Assembly: GCA_012033205.1 (NCBI GenBank) | Contig: JAAUSO010000008.1 | Location: 22,578-86,577, forward strand | Reading direction: 5' to 3' | Length of the DNA stretch: 64,000 nt | From: Richelia sp. SL_2_1 | GTDB lineage: Bacteria > Cyanobacteriota > Cyanobacteriia > Cyanobacteriales > Nostocaceae | Shown here: positions 61,157 to 64,000 of the stretch, piece by piece | How the letters are laid out: every line of letters starts with the position of its first letter | Position numbering within the stretch: position 1 is the first letter of the stretch | Position numbers and translations under genes: made by a program | The notes under the pieces: model-generated | Told to the model about the DNA's origin: nothing | Seen by the model: the letters and a program-made list of their open reading frames with translations, nothing else | Database searches by the model: none

Positions 61157-63640
61157 ATGTTATTTAATTTCGAGCCTCCATCAATATCATCTATTCGTGC
61201 TAAATTCTTAATCGAAAAGTTGAATGAACTTTCAAGCGATTTTAGTCCAATTAGTCTCTGTGCTACAGGAAGAACTGGAAGTGGGAAAACAACTTTGGGC
61301 AATCGACTTATTGGGACTGATTACTTCATGCCTTCTACAGGAGAACAAGATTGTACTAATGAAGTTAATTTGGTCGAGTTTCCTAATGGGTTAAAATACT
61401 TCGATCTTCCCGGTGTTGCTAGCAAAAGAAAATTAGAAAACTATAATCGTGCAGCTCTTGATATTGAACAGCGTAGGGAGTTTGAAAATGCAGATAATTT
61501 AACCCTGTCACAGTACAAGGTAGACTGTGAACCCAAAAAAATAATTTTACAGTTTCAGAGTTTAGAGAAAAGCAGATACTTGAGCCGGATCTAATTCTAT
61601 ATATGATTGCTCCAGATAAGCAGTTTCTAGATGTAGATTGTCTTTATCTTGGGAATTTACTAAGTCGGTACAGTCAAGTGATTTATGTATTCAATATGTT
61701 CGCTGATAAGCAAACTGGTACTGTATATGCCACCGAACAAAATATCACAGATATTACCACTCGGATTAAAGAAGTTCATAATTTTGTGCTTGGTGAGAAC
61801 AACCAGCCAATTATAGTTCCTGTTAATTGTTGGACAGGTGAAGGTATTTCAGACTTAGTATCGCGCTCTTGCGAGATATTAGGTGGTGAGAAAGGTCAAC
61901 TTTTTAACGAATTAATCGACTACCAAGAAAGCAAGACACCAACTGAATATATCAATCGGCTAAAATACAGTTTTATTGATGTACTCGCTTATGTAAGTTG
62001 TGAGAAGCCAGAGGGTAGTTATAAATGCGACCAACCTATTCATGAAGCTTGTTATCAACTTTTAGATTTCCTAGTCGATCTTAAACTACAATCCGAGCAG
62101 AAATTTGACCTTTCAGATAACTGGATTAAAAGACTAATTGATGAAGCATTATCCCTAGAGTTTGAAGAAACCAGTAGTAATTCTAATATTTCACTCAAAG
62201 AAAAAATATCTTTTATTCAAAATAGTTTTGATTCAATCGAGCCTAGAATCGATAGTTTAATAGATAAGAAAGCTTCAGAAATTAGCGATTTGGAAGATTA
62301 TCGGCAGAAAATCAGTATTTTAGAAAATAAAGTTAATTCTAAAATTGAGGAATATTATTCAATAGAAAAACAAATCCCTACCATCCATGAAGAGATTGAG
62401 GACTTGAAGAATGAATGTAAATCACTGATAAACGAATCGACATCCTTGGAGCCACAGATTCAGTCCCATCAAAATAAATGTAATGCTTTGAAAAATGACC
62501 TAGTTTCATTTGAACAACAAAATGATTTGAATCGTCGTCGTAATCAATTACGTAATCGTCGCAAAGAACTGCAAAATCGTAAGAATAGATTTAATTCAGG
62601 AGTTTCTATGATTGAAAACAATCCTTTTTTATATGATGAGACAGTAGAAAACGCAGCATTATCAGCAATTTTCGATATAAAGCGGGAAGAAAATTCTCTT
62701 CAAGAAGAAGCCCGCGTTATAGATCAACTTGATAGTGAGCGCAAGAAAAAAGAAAGTAATCTTAAAAATGCTCAAAAATCACTTGATAAAATAATTAAGG
62801 AACGCGATCAAATTAAAAAAGATATCACTTATAAACAAAAGAATATTGAAAAAAAAAGCAAAGAAAATTAAAGCAAATCGTGAGTTACAAAAATATGTAC
62901 AAGAAGAAATACGGATAACCCAAGAAAAAACAAAATTTTATCGAGAAACTATTGAATTTTATAAAGAAATACTAAATTATTTCAATCAGGAATTCAAGAC
63001 AATTCAAGCAAAAATAGAATATTTAAATTCAAAATTCACAAATTTTAAAACCGAATATGCTAGTCTTCTAGAATTAGAAAATGTAAGTGAACAGCAAATT
63101 GCTTCTTTGAGAGAGAAACTCAACGATTGCTTGGAAGAAATGCATTCCTTCAATGAAGAAATTGCTGGTGTTCAAAGAGATATTCTAATATGCCGCGACA
63201 AACTCTCTATCAATAAATTAATCGGCAATGTGCTTGTAGAATGTACTACTCATCACTTTAATAATACGGTGGAATTTGAATATCAAGGTAGTACTTATAA
63301 CTGTTTAAATGAGAAAGGCTTAAACATGGTACTTTGCATCATCTATCTTGTTCTAGATGTAGAATTTACTCCTTCCCCAGTAAAGCAACAAGATAACCTA
63401 TTCAATTCTATTACTTTTGGGTTTTTTAACGGTTTGAAATCGATATTCCCTGGTCAAAAACCAAGTAGCTCCAAATCTTCTTTATTATCGACAAATATTT
63501 CAAGATTATTGAGCGAGTTAGGTGATTTTCCCAAAAATTCTGACACAACACAAGTTGCAAGCTGGTTGGAGCCTAACATTAGAAAACTGTTTACCGCTTC
63601 ATTTGATGAAATGCTTAGAAGAAAACTGAAGGTTATGTAG
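61157..63640 (+). CDS. P-loop GTPase fused to long coiled coil; reading frame split at A7 (61535-61541) and A9 (62849-62857)
   Basis: ORFs 61157..61594, 61603..62871, 62846..63640; G1 LCATGRTGSGKTTLGNRL, QDCTNE, G3 KYFDLPGV, VIYVFNMFADKQTG, NCWTGEGIS paralogous to 58572..60410; heptad-rich E/K/Q/L region 62200-63200. Confidence 0.78.
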
Positions 63641-63909
63641 AACTAAGACAAAAAGGTAGAGAGAGTTATTTAAAATATTATTTGAAATAATGGGTAAACT
63701 TAATGCGTAAAAAAATATTTAAAATTCAACTAAAAGAACATACTATTTTTGGTTTATAAAAACCTAATCAAATTTATAAAAATGAACTTATTTACGATAG
63801 TTATTTTTCCCAATTTTGCGGGGATAAGTTAATTTTAACCTACAATAAAATCCCTTTTTCATATTCAGTATTCATACATAAATAATTAGAAAAACCATGA
63901 CGAAAAACC

Positions 63910-64000
63910 ATGACAAAGACCATGATAAAAGACCAGCGCAAACGTGGTGTCCGAGCAACTGATAACGGACTTAAAAAATCGTAGAAGCGAAGGCTACTCG
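63910..64000 (+). CDS. Partial gene start: N-terminus resembling the HTH-like leader of cyanobacterial STAND/NTPase-type proteins; frame break in an A6 run (63973-63978); continues beyond window
   Basis: ATGACAAAGACCATGATAAAAGACCAGCGCAAACGTGGTGTCCGAGCAACTGATAACGGACTTAAAAAA[A]TCGTAGAAGCGAAGGCTACTCG = MTKTMIKDQRKRGVRATDNGLKKIVEAKATR if one A is restored. Confidence 0.4.

Overview
The window looks like chromosomal DNA from a filamentous, heterocyst-forming (Nostocales-type) cyanobacterium. Supporting signs are an ndhA-I-G-E/nadK operon, a fraC-fraD-fraE septal-junction operon, a nifP-(2 small ORFs)-nifV-nifZ-nifT cluster, abundant HIP1-like GCGATCGC sites and many intergenic heptamer repeats (STRRs). 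Most of 1-54 kb is ordinary core genome: alr, gltA, purK, nagB, purN, efp, accB, proS and transport genes. It also holds a tRNA-Leu(UAG), a structured ncRNA next to purK (candidate 6S RNA), a HicBA toxin-antitoxin pair and a divergent pair of peptidoglycan-binding putative hydrolases. The most unusual region is 54.8-64.0 kb. It contains a CrfC/YjdA-like dynamin-family GTPase, two further paralogous GTPases (one fused to a long coiled coil), and three small secreted proteins that share a near-identical leader but carry unrelated basic, globular or Cys-rich C-termini. At the window edge is the start of a gene with an N-terminus resembling the HTH-like region of cyanobacterial STAND-type proteins. 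I propose this as a candidate undescribed membrane-GTPase plus leader/cargo secreted-protein system. About nine apparent single-base frame breaks, several at homopolymers and one in the core gene ndhI, suggest homopolymer indel errors; several split ORFs should be read as one gene. Family calls come from reading translated motifs by eye; no database search was run.
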